DNA of 64,000 nt from Nevskia sp. GTDB lineage: Bacteria > Pseudomonadota > Gammaproteobacteria > Nevskiales > Nevskiaceae. Below, one piece after another: positions 63,632-64,000 of the stretch. Position numbers and translations under genes: made by a program. The DNA lies in the NCBI RefSeq assembly GCF_021732705.1, contig NZ_JAKFUM010000007.1, forward strand, positions 248,001 through 312,000, read 5' to 3'. Every line of letters begins with the position of its first letter. The stretch's first letter is position 1. The notes beneath the pieces were generated by a model. The model ran no database searches. It was not told the origin of the DNA and saw nothing but the letters and a program-made list of their open reading frames with translations.

Positions 63632-64000
63632 ATGCTGTCGAACCGAGTCCTGATCCGCCTTGCCCTGCCGCTGCTGACGGTGCCGCTGCTGTCGGTGCGC
63701 GCCGAAAGCCCGATCGTCCAGCAGACCGGCTGGGGCGCATGGTTCAACAACGCGGCGATCAATGAAGACATCGGGATCGTGTCCGATGTCCAGTTGCGCA
63801 GTCAGGATGAATGGGCCGGCCCGCGCACCTTGCTGATTCGACCGGGGCTGTCGTGGTACGTGCAACCCGGTCAGACGCTCAGCGCGGGCTACGCCTACAT
63901 CGGCACCTTCAACCGCGACGCCGAGGATGCCGTCGAACATCGCATCTGGCAGCAGTGGGTCAGCAGCTATCGGCTCCAGCGCGTGAACGTCAGCCAGCGG
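63632..64000 (+). CDS. DUF2490-like outer-membrane protein, partial
   Basis: The first 123 residues of a gene that runs off the right edge. A signal peptide (MLSNRVLIRLALPLLTVPLL) is followed by beta-strand-like sequence: WGAWFNNAAINEDIGIVSDVQLRS, LIRPGLSWYVQPGQTLSAGYAYI and HRIWQQWVSSY. The spacing of RPGLSWY and the E.R.WQQ segment is that of DUF2490, a family of probable outer-membrane beta-barrels. Function unknown. Confidence 0.75.
   Translation, partial: MLSNRVLIRLALPLLTVPLLSVRAESPIVQQTGWGAWFNNAAINEDIGIVSDVQLRSQDEWAGPRTLLIRPGLSWYVQPGQTLSAGYAYIGTFNRDAEDAVEHRIWQQWVSSYRLQRVNVSQR

Noticed and set aside
61936-63771. 611-codon minus-strand frame opposite the patatin gene
   Set aside because: No domain and antisense composition; the patatin Ser/Asp motifs define the plus strand.

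Overview
The window is GC-rich chromosomal DNA from a motile, Gram-negative gammaproteobacterium. The gene set points there: DusA, RsmJ, LpxH, GmhA, a FimV-type protein, a PhoPQ-like pair, FlgM/FlgN, and sigma-54 and sigma-28 type flagellar promoters. A Nevskiales- or Xanthomonadales-like lineage would fit, but I cannot assign a genus from sequence reading alone.

Layout. (1) 1-3889 is the right end of a tRNA-integrated mobile element. It is a tightly packed plus-strand string of small genes with 1-8 nt overlaps: a J-domain remnant, small unknowns, a methyltransferase, a DUF6527-like protein, an excisionase-like HTH protein and a tyrosine integrase. It ends in a duplicated 3' half of a tRNA-Val(CAC). 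(2) 3900-18436 is core chromosome: a MASE1-PAS-GGDEF cyclase, PbpC, a SoxC/SoxD-like sulfite dehydrogenase pair lying between pbpC and an alpha-2-macroglobulin gene, and a class II DAHP synthase. (3) 18798-27450 holds mutS, a MacB-type ABC export system with two permeases, and an amino-acid binding protein. (4) 27729-32342 encodes a very large secreted subtilisin-fold protein in which Glu replaces the catalytic His. (5) 33128-42295 holds dusA, lpxH, an SCP2 protein, rsmJ, a thioredoxin, a SixA-like phosphatase, an envelope-stress locus with a PhoPQ-like pair, a LOG-family protein and gmhA. (6) 42490-52735 holds clpB with a sigma-32-like promoter, a FimV-like protein followed by a degenerate GGDEF-EAL protein, and an ada-2OG oxygenase-tadA cluster. 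(7) 52753-59589 is a flagellar block (flgBCDEF, cheV, flgA, flgM, flgN) with recognisable sigma-54 and sigma-28 promoters. (8) 59665-64000 holds a secreted protein, UDP-glucose dehydrogenase, a patatin lipase and a partial DUF2490 gene.

How they work together. The flagellar block shows the usual hierarchy: sigma-54 sites precede flgB, flgA and probably cheV, and a sigma-28 site precedes the anti-sigma factor gene flgM. The FimV-like and degenerate c-di-GMP proteins form a two-gene unit likely tied to polar pilus control. PbpC and alpha-2-macroglobulin form the known periplasmic defence and repair pair, here split by an inserted oxidoreductase pair. A TTCAGC direct repeat placed at a -35 position upstream of the envelope genes next to the PhoPQ-like pair suggests a self-contained regulon.

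No CRISPR array, rRNA or complete tRNA was seen. The best candidates for less-described biology are the Glu-for-His protease, the FimV/degenerate GGDEF-EAL unit, the Ada-linked oxygenase, the small gene between flgD and flgE, and the compact mobile-element operon.
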